The notes: generated by a model not told the origin, from the sequence alone. A DNA stretch of 43,257 nucleotides from an uncultured Gammaproteobacteria bacterium (GCA_913054335.1 CAJXHL010000005.1:1-43257), one strand, 5' to 3'; positions 8,005-19,564 are shown, counted from the stretch's first letter. Made by a program: numbers and translations.

Positions 8005-8475
8005 ATGTTGTTTCCTTTATTTGTAGTCGTGACTCTTCTAGAGATCTACGTATTGGTGAGTGTCGGAGACGCAATTGGCGGCTTTTCAACAGTGCTGTTG
8101 GTGGTAATTACCGCACTGATAGGTTCTTCACTTTTAAAACACCAAGGCTGGTCAACCATGGCCAAAGCACAAAAAAGTATGGCTGAAGGAAAAACGCCTG
8201 CTTTCGAAATGATGGAAGGGGTGGTTATTCTGGTGTCCGGCGTGATGTTATTAACCCCTGGTTTTATCACAGACATAATTGGTCTTTTAGGGTTAATTCC
8301 ACTATCCAGAAGGTATTTTATCAATCACATTCTCGCAAAAAATGCCGCCAAGATATTTAATCAAAGCGGTTCGGTGTTTATTCATAAAACGAACCAACAG
8401 CCTCATCAGCCTCAAAATGAGAAAAAACGAGAGAGAAAAGACGACGCTATCGAAGGTGAATTTTGGGAAGATTAA
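8005..8475 (+). CDS. fxsA: FxsA family membrane protein
   Basis: A 156-residue inner-membrane protein of the FxsA family, known in E. coli for relieving F-plasmid exclusion of phage T7. Four hydrophobic segments lie in the first 110 residues, with the family pattern LGxxLLKHQGW and a conserved GGVLLLTPGFITD-like stretch (here GVMLLTPGFITD). The polar tail ends DAIEGEFWED, as in relatives. The ATG directly follows the trmB stop, with AGGAG 5 nt upstream inside the end of trmB. Confidence 0.85.
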   Translation: MLFPLFVVVTLLEIYVLVSVGDAIGGFSTVLLVVITALIGSSLLKHQGWSTMAKAQKSMAEGKTPAFEMMEGVVILVSGVMLLTPGFITDIIGLLGLIPLSRRYFINHILAKNAAKIFNQSGSVFIHKTNQQPHQPQNEKKRERKDDAIEGEFWED

Positions 8476-9674
8476 AATCGCTTGACGATTGGCTGAGCTG
8501 GCAAGAAAACCTGCACGAATCCGTTATCGATCTTGGCTTAGAAAGGATTCAAATTATCTTTAACAAGCTTTTTCCGAATGGTATGCCATTCAAAGTTATT
8601 ACCGTTGGCGGCACTAACGGCAAAGGTTCAACCATTGCTTTTGTTGACAGCGTCTATGCCCAATCAGAGCATAATGTAGGACGTTTTACTTCGCCACATT
8701 TGATCAATTACAACGAGCGCTTTGCTGTTAACGGCAATATAGTCACCGACACTCAGATTATTGGTGCTTTCGAGAAAATTGAAGCCATTCGAGGAGAAAC
8801 TTCTCTTACCTATTTCGAATTTTCCACTTTGGCAGCCTTGCAAATTTTTGCAGATGCTGAAATTGACATTGCCATTCTCGAGGTAGGGCTTGGCGGACGG
8901 CTAGACTCCGTCAACGTTGTTGATAATGACATTTGTGTTATCACTAATATTGCCATTGATCATACAGATTATCTGGGTGACACGCGTGAACTGATTGGTC
9001 GAGAAAAAGCAGGCATTATGCGTGCAAATAAAATTTGTATTTGTGGTGACGAAAATCCACCCAACACACTGATGGATTATGCCAAAACAATCAATGCTTT
9101 GCTTGAATTTGTCGATCAGCCATACTTTGGAAAAATCGGCTTAGAGGGCGAACATCAAAAACACAACGCTGCCGTTGCTCTAAGAGTCATTGAGACACTT
9201 CAATCTCAATTTCCAGTTTCTAACGATTTGATTCAATCTGGCTTCGAACAAGCAAGCGTTGTTGCTAGATTTCAAAAAATAATGGTAGGTGACAAACAAG
9301 TAATTCTTGACGTTGCCCATAACTCGGCAGCGGTTGACAAACTTATCGACACTCTCAAAACCTCTAATGCCAAAACAGTGGCTATTTTCTCAGCACTCGC
9401 TGATAAAAATATCGACGATATGATTGATTTGGCAAAAGATACATTCACTCATTGGTTTTTGGTGCCACTTGACGTTGAGCGCGCCATTCAAATTGAGCTT
9501 TTGCACGCAAAATTTAACACCGAGCTGACCACGACCGTTTGTCAAGATATGAACAGTGCAATTGATAATGCACTGGCTTTAGATGATATTCAAAGAGTTG
9601 TTATTTTTGGCTCATTCCACACAATTACTGATGCAACGCTAATTCTAAGAGAAAATGAAGTGCTTTTTCCTTAA
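8463..9674 (+). CDS. folC: bifunctional folylpolyglutamate/dihydrofolate synthase
   Basis: A 403-residue Mur-ligase-type enzyme that adds glutamate to dihydropteroate and to folates. ATP loop ITVGGTNGKGST (46-57), TSPHLINYNERF, the VGLGGRLDSVN motif, IDHTDYLG and the C-terminal DVAHNSAA are in the expected order. I accept the TTG start at 8463 because no ATG lies nearby, the protein aligns from there, and AGGTG is about 6 nt upstream. It overlaps fxsA by 13 bp. In many gammaproteobacteria folC follows accD and precedes a SPOR-domain gene; neither is here. Confidence 0.92.
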   Translation: MGRLKSLDDWLSWQENLHESVIDLGLERIQIIFNKLFPNGMPFKVITVGGTNGKGSTIAFVDSVYAQSEHNVGRFTSPHLINYNERFAVNGNIVTDTQIIGAFEKIEAIRGETSLTYFEFSTLAALQIFADAEIDIAILEVGLGGRLDSVNVVDNDICVITNIAIDHTDYLGDTRELIGREKAGIMRANKICICGDENPPNTLMDYAKTINALLEFVDQPYFGKIGLEGEHQKHNAAVALRVIETLQSQFPVSNDLIQSGFEQASVVARFQKIMVGDKQVILDVAHNSAAVDKLIDTLKTSNAKTVAIFSALADKNIDDMIDLAKDTFTHWFLVPLDVERAIQIELLHAKFNTELTTTVCQDMNSAIDNALALDDIQRVVIFGSFHTITDATLILRENEVLFP

Positions 9675-9713
9675 AAGGTCTCTTTAGTTAGATCGCGCCC
9701 TGCCCCAAGAAAC

Positions 9714-9733
9714 TATTGTAAAATTGGCGCTAC
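9714..9733 (+). promoter_or_regulatory. possible promoter core TAAAAT with GCTAC discriminator, before cvpA
   Basis: A -10-like TAAAAT (9719-9724) followed by GGCGCTAC. The surrounding segment (AAGGTCTCTTT..., ACTATTGTAAAATT, GCTACCAG) resembles that at 6303-6350 with an indel in the middle. It leaves a leader of about 15 nt before the chosen cvpA start. No convincing -35 box. Confidence 0.35.
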
Positions 9734-9747
9734 CAGAACGGGAGATC

Positions 9748-10641
9748 ATGGGCGATTTTTTTGACAATTTGTACAACGCTTTCAGCCTATTAGTCTGGTC
9801 AGATTGGCTCACCCTTTTGATTCTTATCTGCTTTATCGTCAGGGGCTTTATTCAAGGCCTTGCTAAAGAGATAATTAGCCTTATTTTTCTCATTTTCGCC
9901 ATCATTTTTGCCTGGTTTTTCTACGAAGGACTTGCCAATACACTGTTATCAAGCCCCGATACTTCTGAGAGCAGATCCGTCTATGGTCTCGCCTTTGGTG
10001 CTATTGTTTTAGGATTCTGGCTTACCAAAAAAGCCTTATACAAGCTCACTAAAGCAGCATCCTTTATAGGCAACCCTTGTGCGCTTAACAGCTGTGTTTC
10101 AATTGCCCTTTTCCTCGGCATTATTGCTATCATTTCTTGGAATTACGTTTACGTCTTGGCTGACTTAGAAGTGGTAGAAGTTATTATTGCAAACAACGGC
10201 ATTCGCACTTGGGCTTCGTTTGCCGGAATTTATGCTGTTATTTTTATCGCTGCAAGAGCACTTGTCCGTATACTGAATATTACAGTTGGTACAGAACAAC
10301 CTTGTTTACTAGCGCCATTTTTCGAAAGAATTCTAAATATTTTAAGCGGGATTGACAATCTTTTAAATGCACGCAATATTGTTGGTATAAAAAATAAGCT
10401 ACTTGGCGCTTTTGTTGGTCTCTTCAAAGGCGGCATCTCTGTTCTTATTATTGTTCTGGTACTTCAAAGTGTTAGTTGGGTGAGTCAGCAGTATTTCTGG
10501 ATTGAAACCCAAGGCGTGCTCAGAATATTTCAAGACTGGAGTGTTGGTATAAAACCAAATTTGTCAGAGCATTTGCTTTTTGTTGAGCTTGAACCTGGCG
10601 ATGAAATAATCGCTGAATATTTATTAGAGATAAAGGAATAA
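9748..10641 (+). CDS. cvpA: CvpA-like membrane protein, enlarged form
   Basis: A 297-residue membrane protein from the ATG at 9748, which has GGGAG just upstream; a TTG 24 bp earlier would overlap the putative promoter. The N-terminal part (LILICFIVRGFIQGLAKEI) and the C-terminal part (LLGAFVGLFKGGISVLIIVLVL) match the start and end of CvpA, but CvpA is normally about 160 residues. Here about 130 additional residues with several membrane helices lie between the two halves. CvpA in enterobacteria is needed for colicin V production and bile tolerance. Its place directly before purF (3-bp gap) is the classical cvpA-purF order. Function of the insertion unknown. Confidence 0.75.
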   Translation: MGDFFDNLYNAFSLLVWSDWLTLLILICFIVRGFIQGLAKEIISLIFLIFAIIFAWFFYEGLANTLLSSPDTSESRSVYGLAFGAIVLGFWLTKKALYKLTKAASFIGNPCALNSCVSIALFLGIIAIISWNYVYVLADLEVVEVIIANNGIRTWASFAGIYAVIFIAARALVRILNITVGTEQPCLLAPFFERILNILSGIDNLLNARNIVGIKNKLLGAFVGLFKGGISVLIIVLVLQSVSWVSQQYFWIETQGVLRIFQDWSVGIKPNLSEHLLFVELEPGDEIIAEYLLEIKE

Positions 10642-10644
10642 ATT

Positions 10645-12162
10645 ATGTGCGGTATTGTCGGAATACTTTCCACCACCAATAAAGAGGTTGGCGTCTATAT
10701 CTATGACGCATTAACGATTATCCAACATCGAGGTCAGGATGCCGCAGGTATTACCACCTCGGATAAAGGTCGATTTTTTATGCGCAAAGGTAACGGCTTA
10801 GTTCGTAATGTCTTTAGAACGCGACATATGGCATTACTTAAAGGTGATATGGGCATTGGCCATGTGCGCTACCCGACCGCTGGAAGCTCATCAGGTGCTG
10901 AAGCGCAACCTTTTTATGTAAATTCGCCTTATGGTATCGCATTTGCTCACAATGGCAATCTAACAAATACCGATGCCTTAGCCAAGGAATTGTTCGAGCA
11001 AGACCGAAGACACACCAACACCAACTCCGACTCTGAAATTTTGCTCAATGTACTTGCCAGCGAGATTGACAAACGACAAAAAAGTCGAATAGATGAGGGT
11101 GATATTTTTGCTGCTGTTGGCAAGCTTCATCAAAGAGTCAAAGGTGCTTATGCCGCCATTGGCATGATTCCGGGTTATGGTATTTTTGGCTTTAGAGACC
11201 CTAAAGGCATTAGGCCTCTAATTTTAGGAGAAAGGACAACAGACAAGGGCACAAAATATATGCTTGCCTCAGAGAGTGTTGCGCTAACTGCTCTAGGTTA
11301 CACCATCACACGAGATGTCGGGCCAGGAGAAGCTATTGTTATTGATAGAAAAGGTAAAATTCATGCACAACAGTGCGCCAAAAACCCTGAGTTAATGCCT
11401 TGTATTTTTGAATTCGTTTACTTTGCAAGACCCGACTCCATCATTGATAAGATATCGGTATACAAAGCACGCTTACGAATGGGGGATAGGCTCGCCGACA
11501 AAATCAAAAAAGACTGGGAAGGTGAAAACATTGATGTTGTCATGCCCATTCCAGACACTTCTCGAACAGCCGCACTGCAGCTCGCCTATGAGCTGAATGC
11601 TAAATATCGTGAAGGTTTTATTAGGAATCGCTATATTGCAAGAACATTTATCATGCCGGGCCAAAAAGAGCGAAAAAAATCTGTCCGTCAAAAGCTAAGC
11701 GCTATCGGACTTGAGTTTAAAGGCAAAAATGTCCTACTGGTTGATGACTCTATTGTTCGCGGCACTACCAGTAAAGAAATTGTACAAATGGCAAGAAGCG
11801 CTGGAGCCGCTAAAGTCTTTTTTGCCTCTGCTGCGCCAGCCGTTCGCTTTCCTAATGTTTACGGCATTGACATGTCGAGCAAAAATGAATTTATCGCGCA
11901 TAACAGGAGCACTGAAGAAGTTTGCATGGCGATTGGCGCTGATCGATTGATTTATCAAAATTTAAACGACTTAATTTGGTCGGTGCAGCAAGGCAATCCT
12001 GACATTAAAACATTTGATTGCTCATGCTTTGATGGTAATTACGTCACCAAAGACATTGACAATGCTTATTTAGACAGCATTGAGGCACTGCGCTGCGATG
12101 AATCCAAGCAAAAGCTTGAAACAAACGAAAGCTCTGAAATGATTTGCAATGATGTAGAATAA
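10645..12162 (+). CDS. purF: amidophosphoribosyltransferase
   Basis: A 505-residue enzyme for the first committed step of purine synthesis, forming phosphoribosylamine from PRPP and glutamine. After Met removal Cys2 (MCGIVGI) is the N-terminal nucleophile of the glutaminase domain; the PRPP motif [13 protein letters not shown] lies at about 365-377. Length is normal. AAGGAATAA before the ATG overlaps the end of cvpA, so the two genes are one operon. A PurR site cannot be recognised by eye. Confidence 0.97.
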   Translation: MCGIVGILSTTNKEVGVYIYDALTIIQHRGQDAAGITTSDKGRFFMRKGNGLVRNVFRTRHMALLKGDMGIGHVRYPTAGSSSGAEAQPFYVNSPYGIAFAHNGNLTNTDALAKELFEQDRRHTNTNSDSEILLNVLASEIDKRQKSRIDEGDIFAAVGKLHQRVKGAYAAIGMIPGYGIFGFRDPKGIRPLILGERTTDKGTKYMLASESVALTALGYTITRDVGPGEAIVIDRKGKIHAQQCAKNPELMPCIFEFVYFARPDSIIDKISVYKARLRMGDRLADKIKKDWEGENIDVVMPIPDTSRTAALQLAYELNAKYREGFIRNRYIARTFIMPGQKERKKSVRQKLSAIGLEFKGKNVLLVDDSIVRGTTSKEIVQMARSAGAAKVFFASAAPAVRFPNVYGIDMSSKNEFIAHNRSTEEVCMAIGADRLIYQNLNDLIWSVQQGNPDIKTFDCSCFDGNYVTKDIDNAYLDSIEALRCDESKQKLETNESSEMICNDVE

Positions 12163-12184
12163 GGTCGATTATTACAAGATAACT

Positions 12185-13342
12185 ATGAAAGACAGAAAAT
12201 TCGAAACCATTGCCATTAGGGAGGGTCACAGAAAAACGGCAGAGCAAGAGCACTCGCCCGCTATTTTTCTAACGTCTAGTTTTGCCTTTGATAGCGCAGA
12301 ACAGGCAGCCAAGCGCTTTGCCAAGGAAGAGCCGGGCAATATTTATACACGATTTACCAATCCGACGGTTGATGCATTTCAAACCCGCTTAGCAGCACTC
12401 GAAGGTGCTGAAAGTTGTCTGGCAACATCAAGCGGCATGTCGGCTATATTTGCAACTTTGATGGCTCTGCTCAAATCAGGCGATCATATTGTTGCTTCTC
12501 GCTCTATGTTTGGCACAACAATTGTACTCCTTAACGACATTATCTCGAAATTCAATATCGAGGTGACTTTTGTCGACTTGACGGATGTCAGTATTTGGGA
12601 AAAGTCGATCCAAGAAAATACCAAGATTTTTTTGCTGGAAACACCATCCAATCCCTTGGGAGAAGTTGTCGATATTCGTGCTTTGGCGGCAATTAGTAAG
12701 AAAAACAATATCGTATTAGCAGTTGATAACGTCATTATGACGCCCGCTCTACAACAGCCACTTGCACTGGGTGCAGACTTGGTCATTCACTCTGCAACAA
12801 AATACATTGACGGACAAGGTCGATGCTTGGCTGGGGCAATTGCTGGTAACAATGAACTGCTTGAGGAAATTGCCGGCTTTATTAAGACAACAGGTCCCAC
12901 TCTCAGCGCTTTTAACGCTTGGATTTTAATTAAAGGTCTTGAGACACTGTCACTCAGAATGAAAGCTCATTGTGATAATGCAAACAAGCTTGCCAATTGG
13001 TTAGTAAAGCAAGAATTTGTTGAAAAAGTCCATTATTTGGGTCTAGAGTCACACCCAAGCCATCAAGTAGCCAAATCACAACAATCTGGTTTTGGTGGAA
13101 TTGTTTCCTTTGAGGTTAAAGGTGGCCAGGAAGGTGCATTTCGTCTTATCAACAATACCCAGATGCTTTCCATCACCGCAAACCTTGGCGACACCAAAAG
13201 TACGATTACCCATCCAGCAACCACCACACATGCTCGCCTAAGTGATGATGAAAGAGCACAAAGTGGTATCACTGATGGGCTGATTCGCATCTCTGCAGGA
13301 CTCGAAGACATCGGTGACATTATCTCTGATTTGAAGATTTAA
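12185..13342 (+). CDS. metZ: O-succinylhomoserine sulfhydrylase
   Basis: A 385-residue PLP-dependent enzyme of the Cys/Met metabolism family. The PLP lysine lies in HSATKYIDGQGR (about residue 206), preceded by the conserved LLETPSNP motif and AVDNV. In gammaproteobacteria the purF-metZ order marks the direct sulfhydrylation enzyme, making homocysteine from O-succinylhomoserine and sulfide. A cystathionine gamma-synthase activity cannot be excluded from sequence. It follows purF by 22 bp and is probably in the same transcript. Confidence 0.88.
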   Translation: MKDRKFETIAIREGHRKTAEQEHSPAIFLTSSFAFDSAEQAAKRFAKEEPGNIYTRFTNPTVDAFQTRLAALEGAESCLATSSGMSAIFATLMALLKSGDHIVASRSMFGTTIVLLNDIISKFNIEVTFVDLTDVSIWEKSIQENTKIFLLETPSNPLGEVVDIRALAAISKKNNIVLAVDNVIMTPALQQPLALGADLVIHSATKYIDGQGRCLAGAIAGNNELLEEIAGFIKTTGPTLSAFNAWILIKGLETLSLRMKAHCDNANKLANWLVKQEFVEKVHYLGLESHPSHQVAKSQQSGFGGIVSFEVKGGQEGAFRLINNTQMLSITANLGDTKSTITHPATTTHARLSDDERAQSGITDGLIRISAGLEDIGDIISDLKI

Positions 13343-13349
13343 CTTAGAT

Positions 13350-13377
13350 TTAACATATTAATCAATTATGATAAAAT
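13350..13377 (+). promoter_or_regulatory. probable fabA promoter
   Basis: TTAACA (13350-13355), 16 bp, TAAAAT (13372-13377), then CCTGCTAC. The -10 and the discriminator match the elements before cvpA and in the pyrE/xthA gap. The ribosome binding site GGGGAG follows at about 13390. I could not recognise a FadR or FabR operator. Confidence 0.5.
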
Positions 13378-13405
13378 TCCTGCTACAAGGGGAGTTTCAA
13401 CACTT

Positions 13406-13918
13406 ATGAAGCAAAATAGCTATTCTTATGAAGATTTAATCAGTTGCGGTAATGGTGAATTATTTGGGCCTGGTAATGCTCAACTGCCAAAACCACCAAT
13501 GCTGATGTTTGACCGTATCACTGAAATCTCTGACGAAGGTGGCGAATACGGAAAAGGTGTTATTACAGCAGAGTTGGATGTCAACCCCGACTTATGGTTC
13601 TTCGAATGCCACTTTAACGAAGACCCGGTCATGCCAGGCTGTCTTGGTGTTGACGCCATGTGGCAACTGTTGGGTTTTTATTTAGGCTGGCTAGGTGGCC
13701 CCGGCAGAGGGCGCGCATTAGGTTCTGGTACCATTAAATTTACCGGCCAGGTTCTACCGACAAATAAAAAAGTTACTTACAAGATCGACCTCTCTAGAGT
13801 CATTGCAAGAAAACTCTACATGGGTGTTGCTGATGCCACTATGGAAGTTGATGGAAAAACAATTTACGAAGCCACCAACCTAAAAGTGGGTTTATTTACT
13901 GACACCTCTACTTTCTGA
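13406..13918 (+). CDS. fabA: 3-hydroxydecanoyl-ACP dehydratase/isomerase
   Basis: A 170-residue enzyme that dehydrates 3-hydroxydecanoyl-ACP and isomerises the product to cis-3-decenoyl-ACP, the branch point to unsaturated fatty acids. The active-site His69 ([15 protein letters not shown]) and Asp83 (GVDAMWQ) are present and the length is standard. GGGGAG lies about 11 nt before the ATG. Its stop shares one base with the fabB start, the usual fabAB operon. Confidence 0.97.
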   Translation: MKQNSYSYEDLISCGNGELFGPGNAQLPKPPMLMFDRITEISDEGGEYGKGVITAELDVNPDLWFFECHFNEDPVMPGCLGVDAMWQLLGFYLGWLGGPGRGRALGSGTIKFTGQVLPTNKKVTYKIDLSRVIARKLYMGVADATMEVDGKTIYEATNLKVGLFTDTSTF

Positions 13919-15135
13919 TGAGACGCGTCGTTATCACTGGCATGGGAATTGTTTGCAGTCTTGGTAAAAACAAGGCTGAAGTGCTTGAATCACTCAAAAC
14001 AGCCAAATCAGGTATTAAATTTAGTGAAAAATACGCCGAAATGGGTCTTAGGTCTCATGTGCACGGCGAAATTCCAGAAGTTAACCCAAAAGAAGTTATT
14101 GATCGAAAAATGCTTCGCTTCATGGCTGATGCCTCTATTTATAACGCCTTGGCATTAGATGAGGCCATTAAGCAATCGGGCTTAACAGAAGAACAAGTAT
14201 CGAACGAACGTACTGGATTGATTACCGGCTCTGGCGGCGCCTCCAACCAAAACGTTGTTGAAGCAGCTGACATTTTAAGAGAAAAAGGCATTAAGCGTGT
14301 AGGCCCATACCGCGTACCACCGACCATGGGATCCACGACTTCAGCTTGTCTTTCAACGTTATTCAAAATTAAAGGCATTAATTATTCGATTACTTCGGCC
14401 TGTTCCACTAGTGCCCACTGCATTGGTAACGCGATGGAGCAAATCCAGATGGGTAAGCAAGATGTTGTTTTTGCTGGTGGCGGTGAAGAGCTTGACTGGT
14501 CTCTAACCATGTTATTTGATGCCATGGGAGCACTGTCTTCCAAATACAACGATACACCGGAAAAAGCCTCAAGAGCGTACGATGCTAACCGTGACGGCTT
14601 TGTTATTTCAGGCGGCGGCGGTGCATTGGTGCTTGAATCTTTAGAGCACGCTCAACAGCGAGGCGCTCATATTATTGCCGAACTCACAGGTTACGGCGCA
14701 ACCTCAGATGGTTACGACATGGTCGCGCCATCAGGCGAAGGGGCAAAACGTTGTATGCAGCTAGCAACCAGTACGGTTGACGGGCCGATTGACTACATTA
14801 ACGCACATGGCACTTCAACGCCTGTTGGTGATATGAGAGAACTGCAAGCCATTAAAGAAGTTTTTGGTGACAACATACCCATGGTAGGTTCAACTAAATC
14901 CCTCTCAGGACACGCGCTAGGAGCAGCAGGTGTCAACGAATCTATTTACTCACTGCTGATGCTGGAAAATGACTTTGTCGTTGAGTCGGTCAATATCGAA
15001 ACACTGGACGAAGAGGCTGAAGGCGTACCAATTGTTAGAGAAACCAAACACGTTTCACTTAATCGAGTGATGTCAAACAGCTTCGGCTTCGGTGGTACCA
15101 ACGCCTGCTTGGTGTTCGAAAAGTATGTTGACTAA
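13918..15135 (+). CDS. fabB: 3-oxoacyl-ACP synthase I
   Basis: A 405-residue ketoacyl synthase that elongates unsaturated acyl-ACP made by FabA. The Cys-His-His triad is complete: Cys162 ([10 protein letters not shown]), His297 (INAHGTSTP) and His332 ([10 protein letters not shown]). Start and stop are typical of FabB. It overlaps fabA by one base, implying coupling. The next gene (secF) converges with an 8-bp gap and no visible terminator. Confidence 0.97.
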   Translation: MRRVVITGMGIVCSLGKNKAEVLESLKTAKSGIKFSEKYAEMGLRSHVHGEIPEVNPKEVIDRKMLRFMADASIYNALALDEAIKQSGLTEEQVSNERTGLITGSGGASNQNVVEAADILREKGIKRVGPYRVPPTMGSTTSACLSTLFKIKGINYSITSACSTSAHCIGNAMEQIQMGKQDVVFAGGGEELDWSLTMLFDAMGALSSKYNDTPEKASRAYDANRDGFVISGGGGALVLESLEHAQQRGAHIIAELTGYGATSDGYDMVAPSGEGAKRCMQLATSTVDGPIDYINAHGTSTPVGDMRELQAIKEVFGDNIPMVGSTKSLSGHALGAAGVNESIYSLLMLENDFVVESVNIETLDEEAEGVPIVRETKHVSLNRVMSNSFGFGGTNACLVFEKYVD

Positions 15136-15143
15136 CTTAGGCT

Positions 15144-16070
15144 TTAAGGTCTAGCGTCAATTTCCTTACTTTCTTTCTCTGAAGGCAGCATATCCGCCTT
15201 CGAGATGCCTAGCGCCAAGATCATTGAGCTTGCTACATAAATGGACGAGTAAGTACCAACCACAACCCCAATCAGTAGCGCACCAGCAAAGCTGTGAATC
15301 ACCTCACCACCCAAATAGAACAAAGCCAATAGCACGAGCAAAGTTGTTAATGAAGTCATAATTGTGCGCGATAGCGTTTGATTAAGCGCATCATTAATGA
15401 TTGGCTTCGGCTCGACCTGACGGGTCGAAAGAAAGTTTTCACGAATACGATCAAAGACAACTATTGTGTCATTGAGTGAATAACCAATCACTGCCAAAAT
15501 GGCCGCCAAAACGGTCAAGTCAAACTCAATTTGAAGGGCTGAAAAAATACCCAATACAATAATAACATCATGGATCAGGGCCGCAATTGAGCCCAGAGCA
15601 AAACGGTATTCGAATCTGAAAGCAACGTAAATGAGAATACCAATCAAAGCATAAAGCATCGCCAGACCACCGTCATTGGTCAACTCTTCGCCCACTTTGG
15701 GGCCTACAAACTCAACTCGACGCACATCGATGCCTTCGCCAAGCATGCGAATAATAGAGGAGCTTAATTTAGCGGATGATACTTGCTGCGGCTCAAGCTG
15801 AATCAGCACCTCGGTATCAGTACCGAAGTATTGCACATTAGTGCCTCGGTAATTTGCCTCGTTGAGTTTCCCACGTATCTCTTCAAGATTAGCAGTCTGT
15901 TGATAACCAACCTCAATTAGCGTGCCGCCGGTAAAGTCGATGCCCAGCTTAAGGCCCTGAACCGATAACGAAATAATGGACGCAACCAACAAGATGGCAG
16001 AAAATATCATTGCCCAATGTCGCTTGTTGACAAAATCTATTGTTGGCACTTTTATTGACTTTAAGCTCAT
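15144..16070 (-). CDS. secF: protein translocase subunit SecF
   Basis: A 308-residue RND-type membrane protein of the Sec translocon, which with SecD uses proton motive force to help exported proteins leave the channel. Six membrane segments and the SecF signature DFTGGTLIEV near the N-terminus and GYSLNDTIVVFDRIREN in the middle are visible. Its ATG overlaps the secD stop by 4 bp. Confidence 0.96.
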   Translation of the reverse strand: MSLKSIKVPTIDFVNKRHWAMIFSAILLVASIISLSVQGLKLGIDFTGGTLIEVGYQQTANLEEIRGKLNEANYRGTNVQYFGTDTEVLIQLEPQQVSSAKLSSSIIRMLGEGIDVRRVEFVGPKVGEELTNDGGLAMLYALIGILIYVAFRFEYRFALGSIAALIHDVIIVLGIFSALQIEFDLTVLAAILAVIGYSLNDTIVVFDRIRENFLSTRQVEPKPIINDALNQTLSRTIMTSLTTLLVLLALFYLGGEVIHSFAGALLIGVVVGTYSSIYVASSMILALGISKADMLPSEKESKEIDARP

Positions 16071-17914
16071 ATCGCTAACTCCTCGACATCCTTCCCGCCA
16101 TAAGTCAAATTAATGATTGCGCGCGAGACAACAATCGCTGTGAACATCGAAGTGATAATGCCAATTGACAAAGTTATCGCAAAACCTTTAATTGCACCCG
16201 TGCCGAAGCTAAATAAAACAATTGAAGCGATTAAGGTAGTGATGTTTGCATCAGCAATGGTTAATAGGGCTTTTTCATAGCCGGCAGAAATAGCTTTTTG
16301 TATATTACGGGTCGATTTTAACTCTTCCTTGATTCGCTCGAAAATAAGCACGTTAGCATCAACTGCCATACCAACAGTTAGCACAATACCGGCAATACCT
16401 GGTAGCGTCAATGTCGCCTGAATTAATGACAGCACGGCAACAATGGTCACCAGATTCAACGTCAGCGCTACATTGGCAACTAGACCAAAAACGCGGTAAC
16501 GCCAAGCCATGAAAACTAAAACTAAAGCAAAGCCCACTAAGACAGACAAAAAGCCCTTGGCAATATTATCAGCACCCAAACTTGGTCCTATTGTGCGCTC
16601 CTCAATAATTTCGATTGGCGCAGAAAGAGAGCCGGCTCTGAGTAGTAAGGCAAGATTTCTCGCCGCTCGAGCACTCTCCATACCAGTGACTTGGAAACGA
16701 TTGGAAAAAGTACCCTGAATCGTCGCAGCATTGATAACGTCTTGCGTTTTTGTGCGAATCTTTACCATTTCACCATTTTCAACAATGGTTTCAACCTTGT
16801 TTTCGATATAAACCACCGCCATACGGTGATTTAAAAACTCTTTGGTCGTTTCTAACATCGAACGACCACCTGCATTATCAAGTTGGATATTTACCATAGG
16901 CGCATTATTCTGATCAATACCTGAAGAGGCACCAGTAATATTTTCTCCAGTTGCAATAACAGAGCTTTTAAGTAGCAATGGTCTGCCACTTTTGAAGTAA
17001 TACAACTTTGAGCCGACAGGCACTTTTCCACTATTCACCGCCAATTGAGGGTCATTCTTCTCATCAACCAACCTGAATTCAATGGTTGCAACAGCGCCTA
17101 AAATTTCTTTTGCTCGAGCAGTGTCTTGCACACCAGGCAATTGCACCACAATACGCTCTGAGCCTTGTTGCTGGATAATAGGTTCGGCTACACCCAACTC
17201 GTTTACACGATTACGCAATGTTGTTATGTTTTGCTGTAAAGCACTTGATTTTGAGACTTTTATTGCCGCCGGCGTTATTTCTAAACTAAGCTGAAGCTCA
17301 GATTCGCTGCCCTCAACAATTTTCAAGTCAAGTAACTCATCTTTTATCAATCTCTTGCCCTGTTGCTTTGATTCCTCAGATTTAAAGGTAACAAGCAAAC
17401 TATTGCCTTCTTTGCGGATACTTCTATACAAGCGATCCTCACGCAGGAGTGGTCTCAATTCGTTGTAATAACGGTCAATCGACATTGCCACAACAGCCTC
17501 CATATCAACTTCAAGCAAGAAGTGGACGCCGCCCCTCAAGTCCAAACCTAGTGACATCGCACGGCCACCTAAGTCCGACAGCCACTGTGGCACGGAGGGT
17601 GCCAGATTAAGTGCAACAACATAATTGCGAGTCAGTGAAGTTTTAAGAAGGGTTTTAGTTGAGAGTTGCGACTGAGAATCTTCAAAACGAATCAAAATAC
17701 GGTTGTCTGCCAAACCAATCGACTTATAGTCAACTGCATTACTTGTCAGTACTGTCTCAACCTTGGCTAAATCTTGCTCGCTAATACTGGCATCGCCAGC
17801 TTGCGAGATTTGGATGGCCAAATCAGAGCCATAAATATTAGGCAGTGCGTACAGTGCAGATAATAAAAGGAAAGAAGCAATTAATGCATTTTTCCAGCCA
17901 GAATAATGATTCAT
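16067..17914 (-). CDS. secD: protein translocase subunit SecD
   Basis: A 615-residue protein, the usual length. An N-terminal membrane anchor, the GLDLRGGVHFLLEVD motif, a large periplasmic domain and the C-terminal block of helices with GMAVDANVLIFERIKEE identify it. It acts with SecF and YajC at the SecYEG channel. It is the third gene of serS-yajC-secD-secF; the start lies 17 bp after yajC. Confidence 0.97.
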   Translation of the reverse strand: MNHYSGWKNALIASFLLLSALYALPNIYGSDLAIQISQAGDASISEQDLAKVETVLTSNAVDYKSIGLADNRILIRFEDSQSQLSTKTLLKTSLTRNYVVALNLAPSVPQWLSDLGGRAMSLGLDLRGGVHFLLEVDMEAVVAMSIDRYYNELRPLLREDRLYRSIRKEGNSLLVTFKSEESKQQGKRLIKDELLDLKIVEGSESELQLSLEITPAAIKVSKSSALQQNITTLRNRVNELGVAEPIIQQQGSERIVVQLPGVQDTARAKEILGAVATIEFRLVDEKNDPQLAVNSGKVPVGSKLYYFKSGRPLLLKSSVIATGENITGASSGIDQNNAPMVNIQLDNAGGRSMLETTKEFLNHRMAVVYIENKVETIVENGEMVKIRTKTQDVINAATIQGTFSNRFQVTGMESARAARNLALLLRAGSLSAPIEIIEERTIGPSLGADNIAKGFLSVLVGFALVLVFMAWRYRVFGLVANVALTLNLVTIVAVLSLIQATLTLPGIAGIVLTVGMAVDANVLIFERIKEELKSTRNIQKAISAGYEKALLTIADANITTLIASIVLFSFGTGAIKGFAITLSIGIITSMFTAIVVSRAIINLTYGGKDVEELAI

Positions 17915-17931
17915 TTTAGTTTTCTTTAGTC

Positions 17932-18201
17932 TTAAGATTTCACGGTGCCTTTAGGCATCTTAGTGTTAACGCCTTGTTTTTGCACCTTAACAGTAACACC
18001 AGAAGCAATCTCTAGATCTATAAAAGTCTCATCAACAGAAGTTATTTTTCCAACGATACCGCCGTTGGTTACCACTTCATCGCCTTTTTTCAATTCACTC
18101 AAAACCTTTTTATGGTCTTTAGCTCGCTTTTGCTGTGGCCTGATGAGTAAAAAATACATCAAAGCAAACATGCCTACCAAGATTAATATTTGTGAATCCA
18201 T
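17932..18201 (-). CDS. yajC: preprotein translocase subunit YajC
   Basis: An 89-residue single-pass membrane protein: one helix (about 4-20), the conserved IRPQQKRAKDHK, and a small beta domain with GDEVVTNGGIVGKI. It accompanies SecDF. GGAG lies 7 nt before the ATG. In many bacteria tgt precedes yajC; here the upstream gene is serS. Confidence 0.95.
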   Translation of the reverse strand: MDSQILILVGMFALMYFLLIRPQQKRAKDHKKVLSELKKGDEVVTNGGIVGKITSVDETFIDLEIASGVTVKVQKQGVNTKMPKGTVKS

Positions 18202-18229
18202 TGTTATTCTCCAAAAAAAGTTAAGTCGA

Positions 18230-19519
<1,290 letters not shown>

Positions 19520-19558
19520 TTACTGACGCTCAGCGCTACTGAAAAACTTAAAGCAGAG

Positions 19559-19564
19559 ATTATA
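19559..19564 (-). promoter_or_regulatory. probable -10 box of serS
   Basis: On the minus strand this is a perfect TATAAT, about 40 bp before the serS start. No convincing -35 hexamer is found at the right distance, so the boundaries of the promoter are uncertain. Confidence 0.45.

Noticed and set aside
8463-8475. Overlap of fxsA and folC as a possible frameshift or fusion
   Set aside because: Both proteins are complete and of normal length; a TTG start with AGGTG upstream explains the 13-bp overlap.
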